From: Hymenoscyphus infarciens
Lineage: Eukaryota; Ascomycota; Leotiomycetes; Helotiales; Helotiaceae
Direction: 5' to 3'
DNA: 64,000 nt
NCBI GenBank assembly: GCA_001414345.1
Contig: LLCB01000188.1
Span: 52,175 to 116,174 of the forward strand
Made by a program: the position numbers and the translations under genes. Every line of letters starts with the position of its first letter. Within the stretch, counting starts at the first letter, position 1. The notes below the pieces were generated by a model that saw only the letters and a program-made list of their open reading frames with translations, made no database searches and had not been told where the DNA came from. This document shows, in pieces, positions 34,257 through 48,945 of this stretch.

Positions 34257-37250
34257 TATAGAAATTATAGATAGCTACTAGCTTACTTAATAACTTATAT
34301 GAAATTTCATATATAGTATATAGGTAGTAAATATATAAACATTATTTAAGATAGAGCTCTATTTTATCTACTATTCTAATAAGCTATACTAATACTATAC
34401 TAAACATCCCTTCTCTAAGCCAAATCTAGTGTTAATGTTAAGTACTATAACTAGGAACGAAAACTAGAGGCGGGTAGATAGTGTCTATTATTTAGCGTCT
34501 CCTTTTCTAAGAACACGAGGCTATTAGCAAGGGTTTTCTACTTAAGTAAGTAGTAATTTCTAGTATTTATTAGTTTAATATATAAAAGCACTAGTATATA
34601 GAAGTACTAAATGTTCACCTATAACTAGTACTAGAAGCGTTATAATTATATTATTATCTATCTTACCTTACTAAACCCTCTCCTCTTATTTAATAATATA
34701 GAATATATTATAATAAGCTATATAATAACTATTATAATATACGAAGCTTATCTTTTCTAATTTAAAAATATTAAAGTTTATACTAGACTAGTATATATAC
34801 TAATCTAATATAATTATTCAAAGGATTTAAATAATTATATCCTAGATATTAGTTAGTCCTATTTTATTAAGACTAGGAATTAGAGAAGTTTTCATCATTC
34901 CTTATATATATATAATATAAGAAGTATATAGAATAATCTAGTATTAATCCTATATATTATCTAGATACTCCTTAAAAACCTATTAGATAACTACTAGATT
35001 ACCTATATAAAGGTATTCTACTTTTACTCTCTTATATACTATATCTAGATCTCGTTATTATACGTTCTCCTTAAGTTCTAAGTCTAGATTATCTTACCTT
35101 CGAGCTTCTATACCTTACTATAAGTTCTTCTAATATACTATTTTAATAGTTAGCTTATCTTAATATCTAGCTCTTATTTAAGATATACGCTTATAGAGGT
35201 GCTTATAGATAGAGGAAGGATATTAAAGGATTACTTATATAGAATTTTATAGGTAAATAAACGTAGAACTAATAAGTAAGCTAATAAGTAAGCTACTATA
35301 GACTAGTAATACTTATTCTAGTAAGCTAAAGTTTAGAATTAATAAGTAAGCTCTTAAGTAAACTATTAAGTAGAATATCCTTAAAAGTAAGCTAATAGCT
35401 ATATAAGTTTAAAATAGTAATTAATAAGTAAGTAAATTTCTCTATTTCTTATAATATTAATCTAGAGCGATTACTAGAATTAAATTAACTACTAGAGATA
35501 ACTATCTATCTATAGAACTCCCTAGTTAGAGACTAAATCATTCCTTCTACTATACTATATCTTCGTCTAGTAAGATATCTATATTATAGATATATATAAT
35601 ACCTACGTATTAACAACCTTATATTATATAGTCTAACTAAACCTAAAAGTTCTTATCTACGCTTTCTCTCTTAATACTAGCTCTATTATCGTTAGTTATA
35701 AAGTAGGTTTATACTAGCTAAGAAAACAACTCTTATAAATTAATACTCTTAGGTAGATTACTAGATATTAACGAATCTTTAAGAGTATTAATCTTAGCTT
35801 ATAGTTTATGATTATTTACCTACTATAAATTAGATAATATAGATTAATAAATAAAAGGAATATAAACCTCGAGCTTATTACTATCTATCTTAAGCTTAGC
35901 TTTCTTTATATATATTATAAAAGCGACCTAATTAAGTTAGTAGTAAAGTAGAATAGATATATAAATATATACTCTATATATATATTTATAAATAAATTTA
36001 GATTTCTTAATACTATGTTTATAGACAGCCTTCTCTAACTCTCTCTTTCGCTTTAAGAGGGTTTTCTTAGCTTATAGCTTTTTACTATATACTTTAGAAG
36101 TAGTATCTGTTTTAGTAAAGGATTAGCTAAGTCCTAGGATAACCTTTAGTAGAGTCTTTAAGATATTAAGGCTAAGCCTAACATTATTCTTAAAATCTGA
36201 CTTACGAAACCGCTATTCCTTTTTATAACTCTTTAATATAAAAAAGGTATTACTTATACTACTAAGACCGCCGTTGCTTACGTTTCTTAAACTACTAGCC
36301 TTAACCTTAGCCTTCTTCTTATTATAGTACTCCTTATCTACCTTAGAAAGGGTTTTCTTAACAGCTTCTAAGCTAGAGTTAGTTAAAATAAGACTAGTAA
36401 ATAGATCTTAAATTTAATATATATTAAGCTCTCTAAGGTCTAGTAAGTTAAAAGTCTTTATAAGAGGTATATTAGGCCTACTTTATATTAGTACTAAAAG
36501 TTAAGATAAAGTATAAACTTCTAAGTTAGAAACTTATAGTTCTAAATTTATATAAGTAATAGCTATGTACCTATGTTTCTTTTTTATAACGATTTTATAT
36601 TAAAGACGATTTAGTAAGTAGACCTAGTCTTAATTATTATTCTAATAGTAATTAAGATAAGAGTCGAAAAACAAAAGTAACTTTAGAAGGTAGTACTTAT
36701 ATATAACTTTAGTATAATATCTAGGTAAATAAAACAAGTTAATATAAATTAAGGCTGTTTAGTACCTTATAAAATATAAAGTCTACTCTTATACTAGCTT
36801 GTTCTTACTACTTAAATAGTACCTTAGTTATTAAGAGAGTATATAAAGACCTTGTTTATCTAACTCCTCTTATCTAACTTCTATTATTTATAATATTAAT
36901 TACTAAGGTATAGCCTTGTTTTAGATTATAGTATATAGCTCTTAATCCTTAGGTCCTCTTTCTATAGTATCTTAATAAACTCCTAAATCTAGATACTTTA
37001 GTAGTACTTTCTATAAAGGAAGCTAGAGCTTTATATTTAAGAATTTTAGTATATCTAGGTCTTTTTTATATTAAGTAAGTTAGTTCTAATAGTTCTATTA
37101 CACTTTATATAAAGGAATCTACTTTAAGGTATTTAAGTAAGAGTATTATACTAATATTATACTTTCTAGTATTAAGACCTAGTTAAAGCCCTTTTATATA
37201 TATAATTCTAGTATCTTAATAAACCTTAAAGTAATAAGTATAGCTTTAAG

Positions 37251-37276
37251 ATTATTATTATTATTATTATTATTAG
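37251..37276 (+). repeat. (ATT)n microsatellite
   Basis: A run of about eight ATT/TTA trinucleotides inside the giant element. Confidence 0.9.
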
Positions 37277-38696
37277 CCACGTTTCCTTCTTCTTTTATAC
37301 CCTCCTACTTATTATTATTATTTCTTTAAGTTTTACTACTTCTACTAGAGTTATATTCTTATATATACTACTTTCTCTTTCTTAGATTCTTCTTATTTAG
37401 TATAATATCTTTAGCTACAACTGTTAGAAACTCTTAAAGGCCTAAAAGAGTTTATTCTAATAACTATATAAAGCGACTCTTATACTATAGTTACTTATAT
37501 AGATATTCTAGACGATTATAAAGCTAAGACTTAGTAAAGTTTAAAGAGATAAGGTTAAGGAGTTTTCTAAAAGCCTTTTTTAAGTAAGTTTATTTCCTAT
37601 TTATAAGTCTAAGCTTAAAAGAGGAGTTAATTAGAGAATTTTTATAAAAGCTATTATAAGATCTCTAACCTATTATATAGCTTTAATAAAGGCTTAGACT
37701 AAAAGTACTATTCTTAAGAATATGTTTAGTAATATAAACTTAGTAATCTTATATAAATTCTATTATAATATAAGAAGGAATATGTTAATTTTTATATATT
37801 ATTTAAGTAGTGCTTAAGAAGTAAGGCTAGATAGTATAAGAGGTAGGGAGTCTCTTAGTAGAAGTTTAGAAAACCGCTAAACGTTATTCTATTAAAGGTA
37901 TTAACTAGTTCTCTATATACTATAGTTACTATTAATCTACTAGCTTACTTAAGTAAAGTTTACCTAATAAGGATTATAAGTAATTTTATTATAAGAATCT
38001 CTCTACCTTTATTTTATTATTTATAACCTTCTAATATAATTATAAAATATAAAGATATACTAATTTACTCTACTCTATTTAATTCTATATCTCTTATTAA
38101 AATAACCTATAATATAATTAATACTATTCTATAAGCTTATTTTCTCTCTCTAGCTCTCTTTCTAGCTTACCTTTTCTAACTTATACTAATAGTTGCTTTA
38201 GTAGAATAAAATAGCCTCTTCTTCTCTACCTTTAAAGTATAAAAGGCTACTTATATATAGTAAATAGTAGAGGGTTAATAGTTTACCTATATTATATAAA
38301 GGCTTAACTACGAATTCTCTATTACTACCTTCTTATACTTCTAGATTTCTCTTATCTTCTTTCGAATTATAAACTACTCTTAATTCATAGACTACTCTTA
38401 ATACTATTAACTATTAAGAGTATTATATATTAGAGGTATACTCTTATTAGCCTAATATACTCTAGGTCTCTTTTATAGTATATTTAGATTATAATCTACT
38501 ACTATAATTATAAACTTTCTCTAGCTAGAAAACGAGCGTTCTTAAAACCGTATCTCTACTACTACCTCTCTAAGACTCGTCTTATTAATAGTCCTTTAAT
38601 ATAATATATTAATATTAATCTTAAACTCCTCTTCTCGAATTCTCTTATAAGTAAACGCCTAAGTTTAAGTCTTTACTATCTTCTTAACTATAATTT

Positions 38697-39020
38697 AAAG
38701 ATACCTTCTACTAATAAACATATAAAGTTAATATATACTTAGTATAGCTAATATCCCTACCTAAAGACACCTTCTACTACTAAACCTACGAAGTCGATAT
38801 ATGTTTAGTATTATAGCCTTTATACTAGCCTAAAGATACTTTCTACTAGTAAACGCGCGAAGCCGACGATTTATACTTAGTATAGCTAATATCTCTATTT
38901 AAAGACACCTTCTACTATTAAACTAGTAGAGTTAATATATGTTTAGTATCGTAGCCCTTATACTAGCCTAAAGATACTTTCTACTACTAAACCTACGAAG
39001 CTAGTATATATTTAGCCTAT
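38697..39020. repeat. Five tandem units of 66-69 bp (22-23 codons)
   Basis: Units begin AAAGATAC or AAAGACAC followed by CTTCTACTA / TTTCTACTA at 38697, 38763, 38832, 38901 and 38970; spacings are 66, 69, 69 and 69. Units 1 and 3 resemble each other, as do 2 and 4, giving a two-unit higher-order pattern. All periods are multiples of three, as expected for a repeat inside a former coding region. On the minus strand one frame contains only TAA/TAG interruptions. Confidence 0.8.
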
Positions 39021-42000
39021 AAACTATTTATATCTCTAGAATTACTATTTATCTAGTAGCCTCTTTATAAGTAAATACTACTACTCCTAGATAAGATATA
39101 ACCTATTATAAGAAAGAGAAAGCTTTTACCTAATCTTATAAGTCTTTCTAGTATACTCTTAATTAAAACTAAATTAAGAAAAAGTAGTAAGAACTTTATA
39201 TTTATACTAAAGTTTTCTAGTAAAAGCTTAAGAATATCTCTACTATATCTTATAATAGCTAAGAATAGTTTATCTTAATATTTAATAAAGAAGACTACTA
39301 ACCTCTTACTAACGAACTTAATATACTACTATTAAAGTGTAAATCTAGAAACAACGCCTCTAATAGTAAAGCAGCTACTAGAGATTATATTATTTTCTTA
39401 TAACTCTAAAATGTTATTAACTACTATAATAATAGTAATAATCTATAGAATTTTCTAAGTCTAGTTTAAAAACATAATATTATCTTCTATTAAAGAGGCT
39501 TTAAGAAGAACCAGCTATTAGTCTAGTACTAAATAGATATTAGAGATACTATTATAAGATATATTAAATATAATAAAGCTATATTATAAAAAGATTAAAG
39601 CGATTATTTCTTACTACTCTATTACTTTATTAACCTCTAAGATCGTTATAGTTAGGATAGAGTAGAGTACTATAAGAGAACTTAAGACTATAAAGAGATT
39701 ATCCTAGGTCTTCTAATATCTAAGACTATATATCTTTCTAATAAAGGTATAAGAACTAAGACTCTTTACCTACCTTTAACTTATAGAAGATATACTATCT
39801 AACTACGTCTATATTATAAGAATAGTATTATTAGAGTACTTAACTAGTCTTTTACTAAAGTTTTTAGAGAGCTCTACTCTAGTAAGATTAAAGACCTATT
39901 AGCTTCTCTTCTCCCTTCTATAGCGTCTACTACTACTATAATTACTATAGATCTAGACACGCTTATAAACTAACTTATAAACCCTAACTATTATAAAAGA
40001 TAGAACCTCTAACTCTATCTAGAGCTTACTCTATTTTTTTTAATAATATATAATAATCTATAACTTAAGAATCTTATTAAAATAGCTAATAAGATAATAG
40101 CCTTTATTATATAGCTTATTAAGTAAAAGCTTTTAAAGTTATTAGACGCCTATATATAGCTTTTATAAGGTAGTGTCTCTATATCCCTCTACCTAGCCTT
40201 ATTCTTTTAATTAGTAGACTAGATAGAGGTTTAGGTAAAAGAAGCTAAGCCGGATTTCGAAATTCTAGAGACTCGAAACTATCCTACTATCTATTATAAA
40301 GATACTATAATAGATTATACTTACTCTAAATCAATAATCCCTTTACTTTATATAAATACTAATACCTATAAAGCATTTATTTACTACCTAGAATAGTTTA
40401 GTAGAGTATATTATAGCTAGATAGAGAGAGTTAGTTTATTTAATCTAACTAAACTAGAGTAAATAAGTAAAGTCTTAAAGATTATTAAAAGTTTTTACTA
40501 CTAAATAGAAAATATATAGCTCTCTTAGTTAGTTTAAGCCTATAAAAGATATAAAGCTATAAAGAAGATAATTAATAAGAAAAAGAAGTTAAAATCACGT
40601 ATAGATGCCTTAGTAAGAGATAACGTATTAGAGAAGAGTCTAGTAGAGCTAGCTTAAGAAGTATAGTTAGTATAAGTTATAAAAATGTTTTAGGAATTTA
40701 TTTTATAAATCTAGTAGGTTTTTAGTATTAGATTTACTTTCTTATAGTTCTATTTAGCTAATATCTATATATATAATAGATATAGTGTTTAGTCCCTAGT
40801 AGAGTCTTTAGATGTTTTACTAGAGTACTTTCTCTTAATATCTTAATTTAGTTTAGAGCTAGAATACTTAGAATACCTACTTAGTAAGTATAATATACTA
40901 TAAGATAATAGTTAGTATTAATATTAAACTTTATTAGTAGATGATTATTTTAATTAATAAGAAAACATATAATAATTTAGATATAGCGTAGTATCTTTTA
41001 TAAGTAAGCTACTAGGTAAGCTAGTAAGTAAGGTCGAAAGTAAGTTAGTAAATATAGTAGACTAGGTATATAGCATAGCTTACTCGATAGCTTACTTAAT
41101 AGCTTACTCAATAGCTTACTTAATAGCTTACTCGATAGATAACTCTTATACTAAGTAGCATATCTATAGAGACTTCTATACTAGTAACCTAGCTCCTCTT
41201 ACCTTTAATCCCCCTCCTCTTTACGTATATATCTACTATTCTATATATCTTATCGTATTATAACTTTTTATCGAGGCTAGGTCTAGAGAGTACTCTAATA
41301 AGCTTCTCTTTATAGAATCTTTTCCTAAGATGCCTTTCTTCTATAAAATAAGCTAATATCTTAATATAAATAAATAGAGACTAATAATAATAATAAATAT
41401 TCGTTCTCTAATAATTTAGATTTAAATAATAATATATAGATTAATTAAGATATATTCACGCCTTATTACTTTAATATTATAAAAAAGAAACTAATATAAA
41501 TAAATTTATAAAACTAGATTATATGTTATAGTAATTAGAATAATACTATTCTATTTCTTAGCTTAATAATATTTACTAGTTAAGTAATATATAATTTTAT
41601 ATACTATAGAAGGATTACTAGAAATATCTTTCTTATTACTCTCTATTATAAGCTTTATAAATATTTTAAAATAAGAGTTAAATTAATATTTTAATAAAAG
41701 AGGCTAATTATAAGGAAATTAAGTATTATAGTTGTCTATAGTCTAAGGTAATGTTAATATTAAAAGCTAGTTATTTTCTATTAAGTCCTTATAACTCTAG
41801 ACTAGCTTTTTATCTAGACTTTTTAGAATTTTTTCACTATATTATTATAAGTAGAAAAATTTCTAAGTAAGCGTAGTCTTATAGTCTTATATAATTTATT
41901 TAACTTAAATACTTTATTTATATTCTAAACCTATAAAAACTATAGGATTATACTTATTTTAACTAGATTAGAACTACTAAGTACTACTAAATACTATTTA

Positions 42001-45000
42001 ATTAAGAAATTTAAGCCTCCTATTCTACTAAAGGCTTTAGTACTTAGATAGTAAGTATATTACTATAATATACCTATCTATCTTACTTTTATAGAGAGGA
42101 GTTAAACTCTAGGCTAGAGCGTCTATACTATTAGAGTTATAACGAAAACTAGTAATATAAGCGAGAGATTAGATCTAATTAACATTTTATTAAAAGCTAG
42201 CTTTAAAGGAGCTTTTTTATACTAAATCCGCTTAGTAGAGAGGTTAGTATACTAGTAAGTACTCTTATACTTACTAGCGATTTACCTATTAATTAAAGCC
42301 TAATAAACATATCTATCTTAGATAAGAAAGAGAAGGATAAGAGTTAGAATAGGCTATTTAAGAGATATAAGTATTATTTTAAAGCTATATACTCTACTTC
42401 TATTAGTAATACTAAACAGTTTAAGAGACTTAACTAGACTAGACTTATAAATATAGTCTATTACTATAGAGTAACGCTTAGACTAATTAATTAGTACTAG
42501 AGCGAGAAATATAAGGTTATAAGTTATATACTTTAGAGTATCTTATTAAGACTTCTATTAAACGTATATATATTTATTTAATATAATATTACTTATAAAT
42601 TTACTTCTTATATATAAAGAAGGTACTCTAAGATATATACTAGGGTTTAATTTATAATAAATACTATATACTAGTATATATATACCTTTAAATATTAAAT
42701 ACTATAAAGCCTCTTCTATATTAAAAGACTTAAGATATCTAATAAAGAGAGAGTAGAAAGAGACTAGAGTAGAAAGTCTTACCTTATTCTATTATATTAA
42801 ATTATATTATTAGAGAGGTATATTATTTCCTATTTTCTTTAAACTTCTAAAAAGGATATTACTAATACTAATATTTTTATAGCTAAGAAAGTATTCTTAA
42901 TTTATAAATATAATATTATAAGAAAGTTTAGTTACTTTAGCTTTCTACTTACTTAAATATAAAGTATATCTACGCTCTTAAAAAAGAGAGTAAATGTTCT
43001 AATAATATTAAGAGAGCCTAGTAGTACCTATTATTAATATATAAGATTACGTCTAATAATAATATTCTAGACTTACTAGGACTTTATATAAAGTAATAAC
43101 TATACTAGTTTATAAGAAAAAGAGAGTATAATACTATCTATAAGGTAATAGAGATACTATTCTCTTACTTTATTTCTATTAAATTACTTCTAAATTACTC
43201 TAAAATCGTTCTTAAACCTTAAAATTTTCTTTTATATCTTTTCTTAAGATATTTTTTAATAGGTAATACTAATTCTTCTATTACTTAGAGGAAGTAAGAC
43301 CTTATAAGAAACTATTTTAGCTACTTCTTTATAAGGAAAATATAAAGAAGAATTATTAAATTAAGTAAGAGGAATACTTTATATTAGTAGATATTCTAAT
43401 ACTAGTTTCTAAAAGGCTACTTCGAAGCTAAAATTCCTATATTATATAGCATCTATCTAGAAAATAGAGTATTTCTAAGATAGTAGTAGACTATATTACT
43501 ACTACTAAAGTAGAATTACTAAGAATAGGTTAATCTTATAATAAGTAGGAAAAAACAGAGGACTTTTAGACTAAGTATATAAAATCATAGACCTAGTATT
43601 ATATTAATAAGGAGTTTATATAATTTTAAATCTAAGTAACTATAAGAATTTAGAAGTAGAGGAATATTTATAATCGATATAATATAAAAGAGACGAAGAA
43701 GGCTAGCTAGTTACTTTAGAGTCTTTATAAGTAGTATACTATTTCTAAATTACTCTTAAAGTAGATATTAATTAATAACTCTATTTTCTAGCCTCTTAGT
43801 ACTTTAGAAGTAGGCTTAAAAGATTAAAAACCTACTTAATAAACTCCCTCTTAGTAAAGCTTATTTAGAGAGGATTTTACTAAAAACCTTTAACTTTAAA
43901 ACTCTTAAGAAAGAGTCTAATTAGAGAATATAGTAGTATAAAGCTATATAGGAAGAGGTTATATCTTCTACTTTAAACCTACTATATCTTTAATTTATAA
44001 ACGATATTATTATCTTATAAAGTATTAATATATACTAGTACTTATAATAGTGTATTAAGAAAAAGGAACTACTTATATATAAGTAAGGAAGATTAGTAAA
44101 ATAGATATATAATATATTATAAGTACTACTAAATAACCGAGATTCTATACTAGAGAGTTATATAGTAAATTCCCTTTTATTTTAGTATAATATTCTTAAA
44201 AGAATTATTATTTATAAGTAAGTACTTACTTATAATAAGAGGTATAGTAATATAAGCTAGAAGAGGAAAATAATAGGTATTACTCCTTCTAATTCTTATA
44301 TATTATTCCTAATATTATAAATACTCTAAATACTTTAAATTTATTACTACTAAGCTTTAAGAAGTAGAAAAAGAATAGAGGTAGACCTTATATATCTTAA
44401 TAAACTTAAGAAGATATAAGTAAAGATTTTTCTAAATTAGATAGAAGTAATAATAATAAAGCTATAATTAAGTATATAAATACTCTTTATAAGGTAATTA
44501 AGCTTCTTAAGATTAAGAATACTAAGATATTAAACTCTAAAAGGTCGTTTTAAAAACATAAATTTATAGTAGAGTAATATATATCTCTTAAAGATTATAA
44601 ATACTCTTATAAGATATATAAAGAAGAACGTTAAACTACTAAACTATTCTGTTAAAGAACTCTAAATTATAATTAATTAAGTAAGCTATTAAGTAAGTTA
44701 TTAAGTAAGTTAGTAAGCCTAGAGTAGGACTATTAATAATCCTCTAATTAATTATAAAATAGGTTAAACAACTAGTAGCTTTAACTTAAAGTTTAATATT
44801 AATAAGAGTAAAAAGCGCTTAAAACACTAGATTATGCGAAATGTAAAGTAAGTAAGTAAGCTACTAAGTAAGCTACTAAGTAAGCTATCTATATTTATTA
44901 TTAGGTAAGTACTTAAGTATAAGCATAGGAGAAAGAAGGTCTAAAGATATATCTCTATTTAAATACTCTTTATAACTATTATCTATATCTAGATTAACTT

Positions 45001-46914
45001 ATATATATTAAATCTTTACTAATTCCTAGTATACTAGTTCCTTTATCTTTTCCTTTTCTCGAGTTTAGGTCCTCCTTCTTATACTAACATGTTTTATAGT
45101 AATAAATCACTAATAGCTTCTATCTCTCCTCCTTATCTAGGTTTATAGCTATAGGCTTATAGATTCTATCTTATATCCTAAGCCGTCTAAGCTAGTGTTT
45201 AGTATCCTATATTATCGCCTCTCTTATCTAAATTCTCATCCTTCTCTAATATAGAGGTAGCTAGGGTTAATAATAAAGGTATAGATAAAGAAGATAATAT
45301 AAGCTAAGCGTTAACCTAAGTAATAACAGTAGTAGAAGAAGCGTTTATTTTAAAGATATATAAACCTATAGTTAAGGCTAATAAGGAATAGTCTTAAGAA
45401 GCACGGTATATAAATCTAAATAAAGAATAGTTTAATACTATCTTTAGGTTAATTTTTTATCTTATTAGTATAGAGTAATAAGAGTTACTTCTACTTAGAG
45501 ATATATGTTTAGTTTAGTAGTAGTACTCTACTATAGCTTAGAGTTTTAACTAGATAATTTCATATTATACACTAGCCTAGGTCTACTAAGTTAGAGCAAA
45601 ATACTTAAATTATAGTTACTCTCTTAAGCTTTATCTAAAGTAAGTTATTAAAAGTTCTCCTAGTTTTTCCTTTTAAGTATAAGCTTCTTATATTATAAAT
45701 TATTTTATAAAGCTAATTACTATCTCTATCTTTAGATTATAAGATTAAAAGTCCTTTAGAAGACTTATAATAAAGTTAATAAAGAGGATAAGGTAGATAG
45801 AGAAAGAGAGGAGTAAGCGCTATTACTTACTAAAGCTTAATTTTAAAATACTAAACACTATTAATAACTACGATAACCTAGTAGCTTATTTATAATATTA
45901 TATATAATATTAGCTATCTTAAGATTATTAAATTATACTTACTTAATATTAGAGAAAGAAGAGCTATTTAAGAAATATAAATAAAGAATTATAATTACTA
46001 ATACCTTTATATTAATTTATTATTATAGAGTAAGTAGAGAGAGAATAACTAAGGATTTTAAAACTTTTAATATCTTTAAGAAACACTTCGCTCTCTCTTT
46101 ATAATCTAAGCTTAATTCTCTTAACCTTTACAAATTCCTCTTTTATAGTTTTATAAGATAATAAGCTTATAAAGTATTATAAAAGTATAAAACTTAGCCT
46201 TAGCTAATCTAACTTAGGATTATAATCTAGAGTATATATTAGTTAGTACTTAGACCCTACTCTTATCTTTAAATACTAAACTATTCTTTAATATTTAAAA
46301 GTATATTTAGCTATCTAAATCCTTATTTTATATTAGAATAGATGCTTAGTATTTAATATATTTATAATAAAAGTAGTATTTAAGATAAAAGTAGTATTTA
46401 TAATAAAGGTAGTATTTATAATAGATACGATATTAGTAATAAGAGCGGTATTAGTTAAAATAGTACTAAGAATAATAAGACTATTTTCTATAATAGTCTT
46501 ATTATTTTTAGAGCTATTCTAGATAATACCGCCTTTATTATAAACACTGTTCCTATTATAAAGGCTACGTCTATATATACTTCTATTAGTTAGGACTAGT
46601 CTTAGGTTATTAGTAGATTTAAATTTAGTAAAAGCAGAGTTAGAACTTATAATAATGTCTCTCTTCTCTCTTTATACTAGAAAACTTCTATTATTACTCT
46701 CTTATATAGTCTAGACTATATTATAGATATTAGAGAGAGAGATAAATTAGAAAATAACTTAACTTTTTAAAGTAAATTTTATACTTCTTAGAATATCTCT
46801 TAAGCTCTAAGAGATATAAGAACTCTTTATAAATTATTAACTCTAAGTTTAAATAGAGAGATATATCCTATAAGAAGAAGTATAAAGGTTTTAGAGTTTT
46901 AAGTATAGCTTATA

Positions 46915-47040
46915 AAGAGAGATATATAATATAGCTTATTAGAAGAGATATATAGTATAGCTTATTAGAAGAGATGTTTAGTATAGCTTATTAGGAGAGA
47001 TGTTTAGTATAGCTTATTAGAAGGGATATTTAATATTACT
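46915..47040 (+). repeat. About 26-28-bp tandem repeat, AGCTTATTAGAAGAGAT type
   Basis: Five successive copies of a unit containing TATAGCTTATTAG(A/G)AGAGAT, inside the giant element. Confidence 0.75.
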
Positions 47041-47104
47041 TAATATAGTTTTAAATAATTAAATTCTAGGTGTGTTTAGAAGCTGTATACCTGAAGTATA
47101 AGTA

Positions 47105-47235
47105 CGTATAAGCTACCTAAATCTTTAAGTAAGCTACTTAAATCTTTAAGTAAGCTATCTAAATTTTTAAGTAAGCTACTCGAATCTTTAAATAAGCTAC
47201 CTAAATCTTTAAGTAAGCTATTAAGTAAGTAATTA
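47105..47235 (+). repeat. 23-bp minisatellite containing GTAAGCT
   Basis: Five copies of a unit close to AAGTAAGCTACCTAAATCTTT. Each copy holds one GTAAGCT or ATAAGCT core. Confidence 0.8.
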
Positions 47236-48827
47236 GGTAAGCTATTATCTCTTAACTAGGTATATAGTAGATAGAATCGTAGTAGACAGAGGGCTTAGAC
47301 TAATAACCTATATCTAAAGTAGAGTAGAGTAGAGTATAGTATTAAAACACTTATTTACTAGTACCTAAGAATATAAACTTACGTATTATAAAGTTATATA
47401 TACTAGGGAATAACTAGTTACTTCTCTATATATTTATAATAAAAGAGGGATTATAATTTATACTAACGGCTTATATAGTCTACGGTTCTATAATTATAAA
47501 TCCCTTAATATACTACCTTTAGTCTTAATTATAAATCCTTTAATTATAAATCCTTTAATAGAAGACCTACCTAATTTACGTTTATATACCACGTATACCG
47601 ATCTATAGCTCTCTTATAGAATTAAAATATAATATATATAGTAGATATATAAATACGAAAGGAAATATAGCATAGATTTAGCTAGCTATACTAAAGCTCT
47701 AGCTTTATTATAGAAAAGATTACTAAAAGTTAATAGCTTTATTTAGATAGAAATAAATTAGATACTCTAATTCTAAGTTCTATTTATAATTTAGCACTTT
47801 ATTATTTCTTATATATAGTAATATAACCTTCTTAGACCTAGAAGAAAAAAGGATCTATAAAAGATATAAAAGCTCTATAATTTACTATAAGTTAGGTAAG
47901 ACATAGTACTACCTCTCTATCTCGATTTTATTACTCTATATTAAAATAAAATTAATTATTTTATCTAAGCTAAGAGTTAGTTTATAAAAAAAGATTATAT
48001 ATTTATATAAAAGAGAAGAGAGATTATATAAGAACCTTTTATAAAGAGATAGTTAGAATTAATATAGAATAAGGATATTAGTAGGCTAGTACTAGTAATA
48101 GAGGCTAATATTACTTTAAAATAACTACTTCTAGTAATATTACCTATTATAGAGAGTATTCTAAGTAATCTAACTCTTTTACTAATTATAAGTAGACTAC
48201 CTCTATATAGAATTACCTCTGCCTTACTAGCTCTTTCGAGTTTAATTAACAGTTCTCTAGCCTTTTTACTAATTAAGAGTATACTATCTCTAAGTAAGAG
48301 TATAAGTAATAGTCTCTTAGCCCTTTTACTAATAGAGAGCGCTCTACTTTTAAGTAAGAGTATCTTAACCTAGTTTAAGAACGCGAGACCTCTATCTCTA
48401 TTACTACTAGTACTAGAACTAATAATACTAACCTTATAACTATTACTAATTAATAGAATCGAAGACTCTATAGAAAGTTCGTTTTATAGTCTCTTATAAT
48501 TACGTGATAATAGTCTAGATTTTCCCTCTATTAGTAGTACTAATATACTAGCCTTTATATTTCTTTTCGATTTTACTTATAATAATAATATTAATTTAGA
48601 ATAGAGTACTTTTTTTAATTTTAAAGGCTCTACTATATCGTAGTATAGTTTATTAATATATATCTTTACTTATAGGCTTTTTTTAAAAATATACCTTTTT
48701 TTAAATATAAGGTAATTCTAATATTATAAATATATCTAAAAACTTAATTTTAAACTTATAATAATTCTTTACTAGCTATTTAAAATAATTCTTTTTTTAT
48801 AAGTAATAATAAATAAGAAGATTTCTT

Positions 48828-48945
48828 AAGTAAGCTAGAGAATCTATTAAGTAAGCTAGAGAATCTGTCGAGTAAGCTAGAGAATCTATCGAGTAAGCTA
48901 GAGAATACTAGCTATTAACTAAGCTGAGTAAGCTAGAATTTATTA
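48828..48945 (+). repeat. 23-bp minisatellite, AAGTAAGCTAGAGAATCTATT type
   Basis: Four to five copies of a second 23-bp unit with the same GTAAGCT core but a different spacer from the array near 47.1 kb. Confidence 0.8.
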
